A stretch of 64,000 nt of DNA from Hyphomonadaceae bacterium (GTDB taxonomy: Bacteria; Pseudomonadota; Alphaproteobacteria; Caulobacterales; Maricaulaceae): the NCBI GenBank assembly GCA_013001295.1, contig JABDMW010000046.1, positions 124,001 to 188,000 on the forward strand. The letters run 5' to 3'. Made by a program: the position numbers and the translations under genes. The notes under the pieces were generated by a model, which was not told the DNA's origin, did not search any database, and saw only the letters and a list, made by a program, of their open reading frames with translations. This document shows, in pieces, positions 18,779 through 26,744 of the stretch. How positions within the stretch are numbered: the first letter of the stretch is position 1; every line of letters starts with the position of its first letter.

Positions 18779-20437
18779 TTATTTATTGCGTTTCTTACGC
18801 TTGAGTTTGGCACCTGATGGCCCGCCTTTTGATTTGCCGCGCGGTGGTTTGGAGCCTTTTGCTTTGGCGGCTTCACGAGCAGCAGCACGTGCCAGTTTTT
18901 TCTTATGGGGTTTTTTCTTTTTTGTGTTGTTAGGACGATCGCTGGCATCTGTGTTTTGCGGTGGCACGTCCGCATAATCTCCAGCATCCACAGTGCTTTC
19001 ATAACGGGCTTTGGGCTTACGTCTTGATCCGTCTTGACCCCGATGCGGGCGTTTTTTACCGAAATCCCGGCCTTTGCCTTTAGAGCGGCGCGGCCGGTCT
19101 TCGTGGGCACTCGGGTCGTAGGATTTCGTCGACGTTAATTCTTCCGGCGAAGATTTGTTGGCGCGATAAAGATGGATATAGGCGGCCGCCATTTGTTGAG
19201 CGCCATAACGGTCAATCAACGCGTCTGCCATCGCATATTCTTTATCCGTCGATTTTTTTGACAAATTCGGATCGTTCATCAGGCGCTCGTCTTCTTTACG
19301 CATGACGTTTTCTGCGGATGGGGGGTTGGCCCATTCGGCTTCGATATTGGCGTCGCGAAGCAAACGCTCTGTGCGTTTGCGTGCAGGGTGCGGCACAATA
19401 ATCGCGCATGTGCCTTTGCGCCCCGCGCGACCGGTCCGACCGGACCGATGGAGTAAGATTTCTTTGTTCTTGGGAATATCGGCATGGATTACCAATTCGA
19501 GATCCGGGAGATCGAGGCCGCGGGCTGCGACGTCTGTGGCGATACAAACGCGGGCGCGCCCTGAACGCATGGCTTGCAAGGCATGGGTCCGCTCACTTTG
19601 TGATAATTCACCGGAGAGGGCCACTACCTTGAATCCGCGATTGTTAAACCGGCTCACCATCCGGTTGACGGCGGCCCGGGTCGCGCAGAAGACGATGGCA
19701 TTTTTGGCGTCAAAATATTGCAACACATTGATAATGGCGTTTTCGCTGTCCTTCGGCCCAACGGTTAGGGCGCGGTATTCAATATCCAAATGCTGGGAAG
19801 CTTCGGCCTTCGTGTTAACACGTATGGCGTTGCGCTGGTATTTTTTGGCGAGGCGTTCAATGCCGCGGGGCACAGTAGCGGAAAACATAAGGGTCCGGCG
19901 CTCTGTCGGCGCAGCACCCAGAATATATTCCATATCATCGCTGAAACCCATATTGAGCATTTCATCGGCTTCATCAAGAACGGCGACCTGAAGATTTGAC
20001 AAATCCAGTGAGCCGCGATCCACATGATCGCGCAGACGTCCCGGTGTTCCCACCACAATATGTGCGCCGCGTTTCAGCGCTTTACGTTCTTCGCTCATAT
20101 TCATACCGCCTACACAAGATGCAAAAAACGCACCTGCCGGACGGTACAGCCACTGCAATTCTTTTTTGACCTGCAAGGCCAGCTCCCGGGTCGGGGCAAT
20201 GATTAGTGCTAAGGGTTTGTCTGAACGCGGCATTTGGCCGTCTTCATCGAGAAGAGACGGGGCCATGTTGAGGCCAAAGGCTACGGTTTTACCCGAACCA
20301 GTTTGCGCCGAAACCAAAAGGTCGGCCGCAATAAAGTCTGGATCCAACACCGCTTCTTGAACCGGAGTCAGTTTCGTATAACCGCGCTCGGTCAGCGCAT
20401 CTGCAAGGGTGGGGACAACGCCCAAAAATTGAGTCAT
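18779..20437 (-). CDS. DEAD-box ATP-dependent RNA helicase
   Basis: A 552-residue DEAD-box helicase. All core motifs are visible: motif I AQTGSGKTVAFG, Ia PTRELALQ, Ib GTPGRLRDH, II LDEADEML, III MFSATVPRG, V ATDVAARGLDLPDL and VI HRSGRTGRAGRKG. The core ends near residue 360. The C-terminal part is a long basic tail (RPRRSKGKGRDFGKKRPHRG and KKKKPHKKKLARAAA) suited to RNA binding. It probably acts in rRNA maturation or RNA decay, most like the DeaD/CsdA group by architecture, but the exact subfamily is not certain. It is divergent from the ArsR gene. Confidence 0.95.
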   Translation of the reverse strand: MTQFLGVVPTLADALTERGYTKLTPVQEAVLDPDFIAADLLVSAQTGSGKTVAFGLNMAPSLLDEDGQMPRSDKPLALIIAPTRELALQVKKELQWLYRPAGAFFASCVGGMNMSEERKALKRGAHIVVGTPGRLRDHVDRGSLDLSNLQVAVLDEADEMLNMGFSDDMEYILGAAPTERRTLMFSATVPRGIERLAKKYQRNAIRVNTKAEASQHLDIEYRALTVGPKDSENAIINVLQYFDAKNAIVFCATRAAVNRMVSRFNNRGFKVVALSGELSQSERTHALQAMRSGRARVCIATDVAARGLDLPDLELVIHADIPKNKEILLHRSGRTGRAGRKGTCAIIVPHPARKRTERLLRDANIEAEWANPPSAENVMRKEDERLMNDPNLSKKSTDKEYAMADALIDRYGAQQMAAAYIHLYRANKSSPEELTSTKSYDPSAHEDRPRRSKGKGRDFGKKRPHRGQDGSRRKPKARYESTVDAGDYADVPPQNTDASDRPNNTKKKKPHKKKLARAAAREAAKAKGSKPPRGKSKGGPSGAKLKRKKRNK

Positions 20438-20604
20438 GATGTATCTTTCGCCCCTTTTTGAAAATCTAGGGGAGGCAATGAGTTTGGCGGTATCTATCCT
20501 GTCCAGAAAGCGATGTATAGTGCCGATCTGCAGGCAGCTTCCAACAACTCACTTGACATGAAACCAAATGGTGTCGTATTGATGAAACCGAAAGATTTCC
20601 TATT
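20438..20604. promoter_or_regulatory. Divergent promoter region, helicase / ArsR
   Basis: A 167-bp spacer lies between the divergently transcribed DEAD-box helicase and the ArsR-SRPBCC operon, and must hold both promoters. I see no convincing ArsR-type inverted repeat. Confidence 0.4.
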
Positions 20605-20922
20605 ATGCCCGCATCCCAACCTGTATTTCGTGCCATCGCAGATCCAACCCGGCGTGAAATTCTATCCATGCTGGCAGGAGAAGAGCTCAGTGTCGGCGAA
20701 GTGGCGGCCCGTTTCGATATGACACGGCCAGCGGTGGCAAAACATTTGGGCATTTTGCGCGAAGCAGACCTGATCACTGTTCGCTCAGAAGGACGCCGTC
20801 ATGTCAATCGTCTGAAGCCGGAGGCGTTGAAAACAGTTGCCGACTGGTTGTCTTATTTTGACCGGTTCTGGGACGAAAAACTCGCTAAACTGAAATCCAC
20901 TTTGGAGAATGACAATGACTGA
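20605..20922 (+). CDS. ArsR-family HTH transcriptional regulator
   Basis: A 105-residue winged-helix regulator. It has the classic FRAIADPTRREILSMLAGEEL helix, the recognition region LSVGEVAARFDMTRPAVAKHLGILREADLI and the wing ITVRSEGRRHVNRLKPEAL, then a C-terminal helix with WLSYFDRFWDEKLAKL. There are no metal-binding cysteines, so it belongs to the metal-independent SRPBCC-linked subgroup. Its stop overlaps the following SRPBCC gene by 8 bp. It probably represses this small operon. Confidence 0.92.
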   Translation: MPASQPVFRAIADPTRREILSMLAGEELSVGEVAARFDMTRPAVAKHLGILREADLITVRSEGRRHVNRLKPEALKTVADWLSYFDRFWDEKLAKLKSTLENDND

Positions 20923-21334
20923 CGCCGTGTTGGTCAAAACAATTTATATTAAATCCAGTCGCGAAAAAGTATGGGCCTATCTGACCGAGGGCAAGAAATT
21001 GGCGCGCTGGTTTCATGAGGCCGATTGCGATTTGGTGACGCCGGGCAAAGACTATGCCTTGCTCATGGAAAGCGGAAGCAAGGGATGTTGGGGCAAAATC
21101 CTGGAAGTCGAGCCGCCAAACCGGCTTGTTTATACATTTACCCATGATTGGCTCAAAGGATACGAGACGCAAGTGGAGTGGATTTTGCGCGATGTCGACG
21201 GCGGCACTCAATTGACGATGAACCATACAGGCCTCGACAGATCCAAGGCCGATCCATTCGCTATGCTGTCTGATCATGACAAGGGCTGGGATGAACACCT
21301 CCAGCGCCTGCGCATGGTGGCCGGAACAGCATAA
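20915..21334 (+). CDS. SRPBCC (AHSA1/START-like) domain protein, first copy
   Basis: The ATG at 20915 was preferred to 20909 because a GGAG ribosome site ends only 1 base before the first ATG but 7 before the second. The product has 139 residues and the helix-grip fold of the AHSA1 family: LVKTIYIKSSREKVWAYLTEGKKLARWFHEADCD, then WGKILEVEPPNRLVYTFTHDWLKGYETQVEWIL and DVDGGTQLTMNHTGL. These proteins bind hydrophobic ligands in a cavity; the ligand is unknown. It is a close paralogue of the next gene and is translationally coupled to the ArsR regulator. Confidence 0.9.
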   Translation: MTDAVLVKTIYIKSSREKVWAYLTEGKKLARWFHEADCDLVTPGKDYALLMESGSKGCWGKILEVEPPNRLVYTFTHDWLKGYETQVEWILRDVDGGTQLTMNHTGLDRSKADPFAMLSDHDKGWDEHLQRLRMVAGTA

Positions 21335-21354
21335 GGACTACATAGGGGAAGAAC

Positions 21355-21786
21355 ATGCAAGAAGCGACACTCGTCAAAACCATCTATTTACAGGCAACGC
21401 TGGAAACGGTCTGGTCATATTTGACGCAGCCCGACCGATTGGCGCGCTGGTTTCATGAATCCGATACAGCGCTCGACAAAGTAGGAAAAGAGTACAAATT
21501 ATTGCGGGACAATCCCAGTGACAAAGGCCCGGTAATTTGTTGGGGCGAGGTGCTTGAGGTCGATAAACCAAATCGACTTGTGCACACCTTCACCCACGAG
21601 TGGCTCAAAGGAGCCATTACAACAGTTGTGTGGGAATTGATGCCTGTCGACGGTGGTACACAAGTGACGATGACCCATTCAGATCTGGATGCCATGCATG
21701 ACGGCCTGTTCGACCAGCTGTCCGGTCACGATAAGGGGTGGGACGAAGGCTTTATCCGCCTGCGCCGCGTTGCTGCGACGTATTGA
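21355..21786 (+). CDS. SRPBCC (AHSA1/START-like) domain protein, second copy
   Basis: A 143-residue paralogue of the previous gene, sharing LARWFHESD, CWGEVLEVDKPNRLVHTFTHEWLKG, VDGGTQVTMTHSDLD and the ending SGHDKGWDEGFIRLR. It begins 20 bp after the first copy, behind a GGGGAAGAAC ribosome site. The pair looks like a local duplication within the ArsR operon. Its 3' end overlaps the convergent membrane-protein gene by 35 bp. Confidence 0.9.
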   Translation: MQEATLVKTIYLQATLETVWSYLTQPDRLARWFHESDTALDKVGKEYKLLRDNPSDKGPVICWGEVLEVDKPNRLVHTFTHEWLKGAITTVVWELMPVDGGTQVTMTHSDLDAMHDGLFDQLSGHDKGWDEGFIRLRRVAATY

Positions 21787-22162
21787 ATATCATGAAGGCA
21801 GCGCCCATTGCCAGCCATGCCGGCAACTGAATTCCAAAAACGTTGACCGCGAATACCTGATCGAATGGAAAGCCGCGCGCACCCCAAATCCAGATGTGAA
21901 AGAGCGCGTGCAGGCATGGCCATAGCGCACCAAAAACAGCAGCCGTTTTATCCCATTTTTTCAACCCCCATATGATAGCAAGAGCACTGACCAAATAGGC
22001 CAGGGCAACATCACGAATGAAATGAAGGTTAAATGGCCCCATGGCAGCAACGCCGGGCGTGGCCTCATACCAGGCCATCGGCGCAAACCACATATAGAGG
22101 GCCAAAACAAAATTATAAAAAGCAATTACATAAAGGATACTTTTCCACATAACCCGGTTCAT
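21752..22162 (-). CDS. Small membrane protein, function unknown
   Basis: A 136-residue protein with about four hydrophobic segments (ILYVIAFYNFVLALYMWFA, LAYLVSALAIIWGL, AAVFGALWPCLHALFHIWIW, IQLPAWLAMGAAFMIF). I do not recognise a named family. It starts with ATG overlapping the stop of the upstream DUF6498-like gene by 4 bp, so the two form an operon. Its 3' end overlaps the second SRPBCC gene on the opposite strand by 35 bp. Confidence 0.75.
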   Translation of the reverse strand: MNRVMWKSILYVIAFYNFVLALYMWFAPMAWYEATPGVAAMGPFNLHFIRDVALAYLVSALAIIWGLKKWDKTAAVFGALWPCLHALFHIWIWGARGFPFDQVFAVNVFGIQLPAWLAMGAAFMIFNTSQQRGAGG

Positions 22163-22749
22163 AACTTAATTTCTGTTTGGGTATGTTCTTTATTATGGGC
22201 GGCCAGGTCGATAAAAGTCTTCAAACCAATTAAAAATATCAAAGCATACACTGGTGCGCCAAATTTTTGCGCCAGCAAACCGCCGAGCAAAATGGTAATA
22301 TGCATAATGACGACCCGACCATAGGGCAGGAACATCTGGTTGTTGGCGCTGCGGGTTTTGTATTCCCCTTTGCCATAGAAATTGACCATCATCGACACGA
22401 AATGCGAAATGAAAAACGAGGCCGCGGCAATTGTTATCGGGTTGAATGAGAACAGTACGGGCAGTGAGATATCGACCTCAAACATTTCTTTGAGAAAAAA
22501 CACATGCCCGGCGCAAAACCCACCAAAGTGAATGGTAAAAAACGCACTATCGAAGACTTTGCCAAATATATTGCCCCGCGCGCTGAGAATTTTAGGGACA
22601 TTAAGCAGGCCGATGACGACGCTTTCAAGCCAATAAAGTAAAAGGATTGATCCGACGTCCCAGCCCAAGAATACGACACCAACCAAAGGAATCAGATTGG
22701 CGACAATCAGAGATACGACCGGAAAGGTGAGTGTCAGTCCTTTTAGAAT
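22159..22749 (-). CDS. DUF6498-like integral membrane protein (non-ATG start likely)
   Basis: The track gives 175 residues from a TTG at 22686, but the family-like N-terminus continues upstream in the same frame: FPVVSLIVANLIPLVGVVFLGWD then SILLLYWLESVVIGLLNVPKIL. There is no ATG, GTG or TTG between that TTG and an in-frame TGA just before. The best-placed codon is ATT at 22749, 7 bases after a GGAG, which gives about 196 residues. I annotate that longer form tentatively. The protein has about five or six membrane helices and a charged FYGKGEYKTRSANNQMFLPYGR loop. It follows ftsY closely. Confidence 0.65.
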   Translation of the reverse strand: MLKGLTLTFPVVSLIVANLIPLVGVVFLGWDVGSILLLYWLESVVIGLLNVPKILSARGNIFGKVFDSAFFTIHFGGFCAGHVFFLKEMFEVDISLPVLFSFNPITIAAASFFISHFVSMMVNFYGKGEYKTRSANNQMFLPYGRVVIMHITILLGGLLAQKFGAPVYALIFLIGLKTFIDLAAHNKEHTQTEIKL

Positions 22750-22766
22750 ATTATGGCTCCTTTGAT

Positions 22767-25016
22767 TTAAGCATCTACCTCATCTATCACCGCATCGGCT
22801 ACGCCGGACAGGGCCGCAGCGAAAACATCAGCTGAAAAGTTTTCCAAATCTTCAATGCGTTCGCCAATTCCAATCGAATGGATCGGTAATTTAAATTTAT
22901 CCGCCAAGGCCACCAACACGCCGCCTTTGGCGGTGCCGTCAAGCTTGGTCATGATCAGGCCGGTAATGCCGGCTGTGGCCAGGAAGGCTTCGGTTTGTAA
23001 CAAGGCGTTCTGTCCGACTGTAGCGTCGAGGACCAGGATTGAGTGGTGCGGTGCAGTTTCGTCCTGCTTTTTGATCACCCGTACCACTTTGGACAGCTCA
23101 TCCATCAATTCGGTGCGGTTCTGTAATCGCCCGGCTGTATCAATCATCAGGATATCGTAATTTTCAGCTTTGGCTTTAGCGATGGCATCATATACCAATC
23201 CGGCCGCATCAGCACCGAGATTAGCGGATATAACAGGCGCATTGGCCCGCTCACCCCAGACCTTCAATTGCTCAACGGCTGCGGCCCGGAATGTATCCCC
23301 GGCGGCGATCAAAACCTTTTTACCCTGATCGGTATAGCGTTTGGCGATTTTCCCGAGCGTCGTGGTTTTACCCGAGCCGTTAACGCCGACAAATAGCACG
23401 ATTTCCGGCTTGCTATTGCCAAGAACCAATGGTTTCTCAAGCGGCTTCAATGTTTCGGCAATTACGTCGGCGAGGGCGATCTTAATTTCCATGCCGGTGA
23501 CTTGTTTATCGAATTTGTCTTTGGCTAATAGTTCCGTCACCCGCATGGCGGGGGCGACGCCCAAATCAGAAGCGATGAGTAGATCTTCGAGTTCTTCAAG
23601 CGCTTCGGCGTCGAGCTTTCGCTTGTTGAACATGCTCGATACACTGTCGGCCATGCGATTGCTGGATTTTTTGAGGCCGGATGTAATACGTGAGAAAAAG
23701 CCTTGTTTTTTTGGCGCGTTTGGATCAACAGCAGGCGCTTCAGCCTCTGCTTTTTCAGCGGCCAATTGAGCTTCTTCTGCCGCCTTACGATCCGCTTCTG
23801 CTTTTTCAGCCGCTTCTTTTTCGATGCGTTCGGCTTCCAGCTGCTCGACTTCAGCTTTTTCCATCGCCGCTTGGGCGGCTTCGGCTTCTTGTGCTGCGTG
23901 TTGTTCCGCCTCCAGGCGTTCGGCTTCAGCCTTTTCTTTGGCTTGTTGCTCTTGCTCGGCCAACGCGGTTTCACGATCAACGCGTTCTTTCGCTTCTTGT
24001 GCCGCCTGTTCTTCGGCTTCCGCACGCTCGCGCTTAAGGCGCTCAGCGTCTTCTTGCTCTTGTCTGGCCTTGGCTTCGGCGGCAAGGCGTTCAGCCTCCG
24101 CTTTTTCAGCGGCCAAACGTTCGGCCTCCGCTGCCACTTGTTCAGCGGCAAGACGTTCAGCCTCGAGACGCTCGGCCTCCGCTTTATCTGCCGCCTCTTT
24201 TTCGGCTAGCAGGCGCGTCGCCCGCTCTTCTTCCTGTTTTGCCTTAAGGGCTTCAGCCTCAGCTTTACCCTGTTCTTTTTTGGCCAGGGCGATGGCGGCT
24301 TTTTCAGCTTTGATCCGTTCTTTTTCTTCAAGGGCCTTGCGCTTGGCTTCAGCCTTTGTTTCCGCCGCCCGCTGTTTCGCTTCTTCTTTTTCAAGGCGAA
24401 TGCGTTCTTTTTCGGCTTCTTTCTCTGCCTTAATCCGCTCTTTTTCTGCCTGAGCGGCGGCTTCCTGTTCGGCCTTTAAGCGCGCCCGTTCAGCGGCCAA
24501 ACGCTCGGCTTCGGCTTTGGCGGCCGCTTCTTGGCGGGCTTTTATGCGGGCGGCTTCTGCTTCTGCTTCCGCCTTTTCCTTGGCAAGGCGTTCAGCCTCG
24601 GCCTTTTCTTCAGCTATTCGTTTGGCTTCGGCTGCCTTGGCCTTTTCTTCGAGCTCTTTTGCCTTGGCTTCCGCTTCGGCTTTCGCTTTTTCAGCGGCTA
24701 AGCGCTTTTCATCGGCAAGCTTCTTTGCGGCCTCGACGTCTTTGCGGGCTTGCTCTTCAGCTTTTTTCTTTTCTTCCGCTTCCAGGCGGGCTTTTTCAGC
24801 CTCACTCGGCCCGTCGCCAGCCGCCTCGTCTTGCTCGCGCGCACTTTTAAGCGCGGCCGCATTGATAGCGGCCATGCGTTCGGCCATTTGGCGATCGACT
24901 TCAGCGGCCTGTTCGGCTTTAAGTGCAGCGGCTTCTGCCAGCTTTTCTTCTTTGGATTTCAGGCCAAAAGCTTTGGCAAAAAAGCCTTTTTTCTTTTTCT
25001 TTTCGTCGTCGCTCAC
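22767..25016 (-). CDS. ftsY: Signal recognition particle receptor FtsY with long charged coiled-coil N-terminus
   Basis: A 749-residue protein, against roughly 300-500 for most FtsY. The last 310 residues are a standard SRP-type GTPase: N domain (DAEALEELEDLLIASDLGV), P-loop GVNGSGKTTTLGKIAKRY, DTFRAAAVEQLKVW, DTAGRLQNRTELM and TKLDGTAKGG. Residues about 27-430 are a low-complexity Ala/Glu/Lys/Arg helix-forming region. Two similar amphipathic patches flank it: KGFFAKAFGLKSK near the N-terminus and QGFFSRITSGLKKS just before the N domain, both like FtsY membrane-targeting helices. It docks SRP-ribosome complexes at the membrane. It overlaps mtaB by 4 bp. Confidence 0.96.
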   Translation of the reverse strand: MSDDEKKKKKGFFAKAFGLKSKEEKLAEAAALKAEQAAEVDRQMAERMAAINAAALKSAREQDEAAGDGPSEAEKARLEAEEKKKAEEQARKDVEAAKKLADEKRLAAEKAKAEAEAKAKELEEKAKAAEAKRIAEEKAEAERLAKEKAEAEAEAARIKARQEAAAKAEAERLAAERARLKAEQEAAAQAEKERIKAEKEAEKERIRLEKEEAKQRAAETKAEAKRKALEEKERIKAEKAAIALAKKEQGKAEAEALKAKQEEERATRLLAEKEAADKAEAERLEAERLAAEQVAAEAERLAAEKAEAERLAAEAKARQEQEDAERLKRERAEAEEQAAQEAKERVDRETALAEQEQQAKEKAEAERLEAEQHAAQEAEAAQAAMEKAEVEQLEAERIEKEAAEKAEADRKAAEEAQLAAEKAEAEAPAVDPNAPKKQGFFSRITSGLKKSSNRMADSVSSMFNKRKLDAEALEELEDLLIASDLGVAPAMRVTELLAKDKFDKQVTGMEIKIALADVIAETLKPLEKPLVLGNSKPEIVLFVGVNGSGKTTTLGKIAKRYTDQGKKVLIAAGDTFRAAAVEQLKVWGERANAPVISANLGADAAGLVYDAIAKAKAENYDILMIDTAGRLQNRTELMDELSKVVRVIKKQDETAPHHSILVLDATVGQNALLQTEAFLATAGITGLIMTKLDGTAKGGVLVALADKFKLPIHSIGIGERIEDLENFSADVFAAALSGVADAVIDEVDA

Positions 25017-26299
25017 GCAAAATCCCCCAACAAATTTTGCGCATCGTAGCCTGTAATGTGTACGCGGTGCAACTCACCGGGCTTGATTTCACCGCCCTTG
25101 TATAATGGCAATACAACAGGTGAAAAATCAGCCATTCGACCTTTTAGAAATTCCTTGCCGCCGGCCTCTATCAATGCCGTGTCAATCTGCCCAAGGCGTT
25201 TCTTAAAGTGCCGTTCGCGACTTATATTACCAGCTCTACGAAGGCGGGCCGCGCGCTCTTTAATGATCGATCCATTGAGTTGCGGCATGCGGGCCGCAGG
25301 CGTACCTTGCCGGGCCGAAAATGGAAACACATGCAACCAGGCCAGATCGCACTCTTCGATCAAAGCAAGCGAGTTCTCAAACATGGCTTCTGTTTCTGTT
25401 GGGAAGCCTGCAATGATATCAGCACCATAACTGATGTCAGGCCGGACCTCACGCAAGCGTTGACATAGCGAAATCGCATCTTCGCGAGAGTGTCGGCGCT
25501 TCATCCGCTTGAGGATCATATTATCGCCATGTTGTAAGGATAGGTGCAGATAGGGGGCAAACCGCGGCTCACTGGCGATGATCTCAAACAATTCGTCATC
25601 GACTTCGGCGCTATCAATGGACGACAGCCGAAGCCTTGGCAGGTCAGGCACGGTTTTTAAAATGCGTGCCACCAGATTTCCGAGCAAGGGGTTTTCCGGC
25701 AAGTCTTCCCCCCAAGAGGAAATATCTACGCCGGTCAACACGATTTCGTTGAACCCGTCTGCGCGCAGCTCGGCGACCCGCCGCACCACGTCTTCAGCCG
25801 GGACAGAGCGGGAGTTGCCTCGCCCAAAGGGAATGATGCAGAATGTGCAGCGATGATCACAACCATTTTGGACTTGTACGATGGCGCGCGAACGCTCGAT
25901 CAATCCGCCGGCCCGTGATCCTGCTGGTTTTTTGACAGCCATAATGTCGCTTAAATTGACCTTTTCGGTCAGGGCGGTCGGCGCAAAACTTTCCGCCCTC
26001 ATTTTTTCATCATTGCCGAGCACATGATCAACCATTTCCATGTCCGCATAGGTGTCGGGGTCGACCTGGGCGGCACATCCTGTCACGATGATTTTGGCAT
26101 CCGGGTTTTCACGGGCGGCCCGCCGGATGGTTTGGCGGCCTTGGCGCACCGCTTCATTGGTGACCGCGCAGGTGTTGATGATGACGCTATCGGTCAGGCC
26201 CTGGTCGCGCGCATGCCCGGCCATTACCTCGCTTTCATGCAGATTAAGGCGGCATCCGAGCGTGATTGTTTTCACCGTATTTTCGGTCTTTTCGGCCAT
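25013..26299 (-). CDS. mtaB: tRNA (N6-L-threonylcarbamoyladenosine(37)-C2)-methylthiotransferase MtaB
   Basis: A 428-residue radical-SAM methylthiotransferase. The N-terminal UPF0004 domain has CRLNLHESEVM, NTCAVTNEAVRQGRQTIRR and VTGCAAQVDP, giving three cluster cysteines. The radical-SAM triad is NGCDHRCTFCIIPFGRGNSRS. A C-terminal TRAM-like domain binds tRNA. It adds a methylthio group to t6A37 of ANN-decoding tRNAs. The motif details and length fit MtaB rather than MiaB (about 450-470, different triad context) or RimO. It is immediately upstream of ftsY. Confidence 0.93.
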   Translation of the reverse strand: MAEKTENTVKTITLGCRLNLHESEVMAGHARDQGLTDSVIINTCAVTNEAVRQGRQTIRRAARENPDAKIIVTGCAAQVDPDTYADMEMVDHVLGNDEKMRAESFAPTALTEKVNLSDIMAVKKPAGSRAGGLIERSRAIVQVQNGCDHRCTFCIIPFGRGNSRSVPAEDVVRRVAELRADGFNEIVLTGVDISSWGEDLPENPLLGNLVARILKTVPDLPRLRLSSIDSAEVDDELFEIIASEPRFAPYLHLSLQHGDNMILKRMKRRHSREDAISLCQRLREVRPDISYGADIIAGFPTETEAMFENSLALIEECDLAWLHVFPFSARQGTPAARMPQLNGSIIKERAARLRRAGNISRERHFKKRLGQIDTALIEAGGKEFLKGRMADFSPVVLPLYKGGEIKPGELHRVHITGYDAQNLLGDFA

Positions 26300-26390
26300 A
26301 GCCCGCTAGATGGGCCTGAACGGGGCAAAGGTCAAGTTTGTCTTACGGTGAAACTCGCGTATAAGGGAGGAGGGCGCGAAAGGAAAAATC

Positions 26391-26741
26391 ATGACAAAAC
26401 CCGTACTTTATTTGCTGGCTCCTGGCTTTGAGGATAATAATCGGCGAGAATATTGCCCCGAATGTGCTGAAATATGGGGGGTGTTGTCGTATTTTCCCGC
26501 GATCAAGGAGGCGCTCAACATCCACTATATGTCGATTGATCAGCCCCGCGTCGCTATGGTTGAGCTCTTAGGGGAGGAAAACCAGAACTGCCCGACGCTG
26601 GTGCTTGATTATAATGCCGAAATTCCCATGCATGTGCGCACCAAATCGGCTAACGGGCATACATTTATCGACAATGCCCGCGATATCGGCATGTATTTCG
26701 CCCAGGAATACGGCACACCATTCCCGCGCGGGACGTATTGA
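26391..26741 (+). CDS. DUF3088 family protein
   Basis: A 116-residue cytosolic protein that begins VLYLLAPGFEDNNRREYCPECAEIWGVL, with a Cys-Pro-x-Cys pair reminiscent of a redox or metal site. It continues with YMSIDQPRVAMVELLGEENQNCPTLVL and ends FIDNARDIGMYFAQEYGTPFPR, giving a thioredoxin-like glutathione-transferase N-domain pattern. It matches DUF3088; function unknown. It is divergent from mtaB with a 91-bp spacer, and convergent with the DUF885 gene. Confidence 0.85.
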   Translation: MTKPVLYLLAPGFEDNNRREYCPECAEIWGVLSYFPAIKEALNIHYMSIDQPRVAMVELLGEENQNCPTLVLDYNAEIPMHVRTKSANGHTFIDNARDIGMYFAQEYGTPFPRGTY

Positions 26742-26744
26742 GGC

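Noticed and set aside
19302-19991. 229-residue plus-strand ORF
   Set aside because: It is antisense to the DEAD-box helicase core, whose motifs are all intact; the shadow protein has no recognisable domain or ribosome site.
23537-25116. Several large frames antisense to and shifted within ftsY (for example 23703..24209 +, 23824..24453 +, 24517..25056 +, 23537..24151 -)
   Set aside because: They arise from the Ala/Glu/Lys repeat codons of the FtsY extension read in other frames, giving low-complexity Ser/Ala/Arg or Phe/Leu strings with no family pattern.
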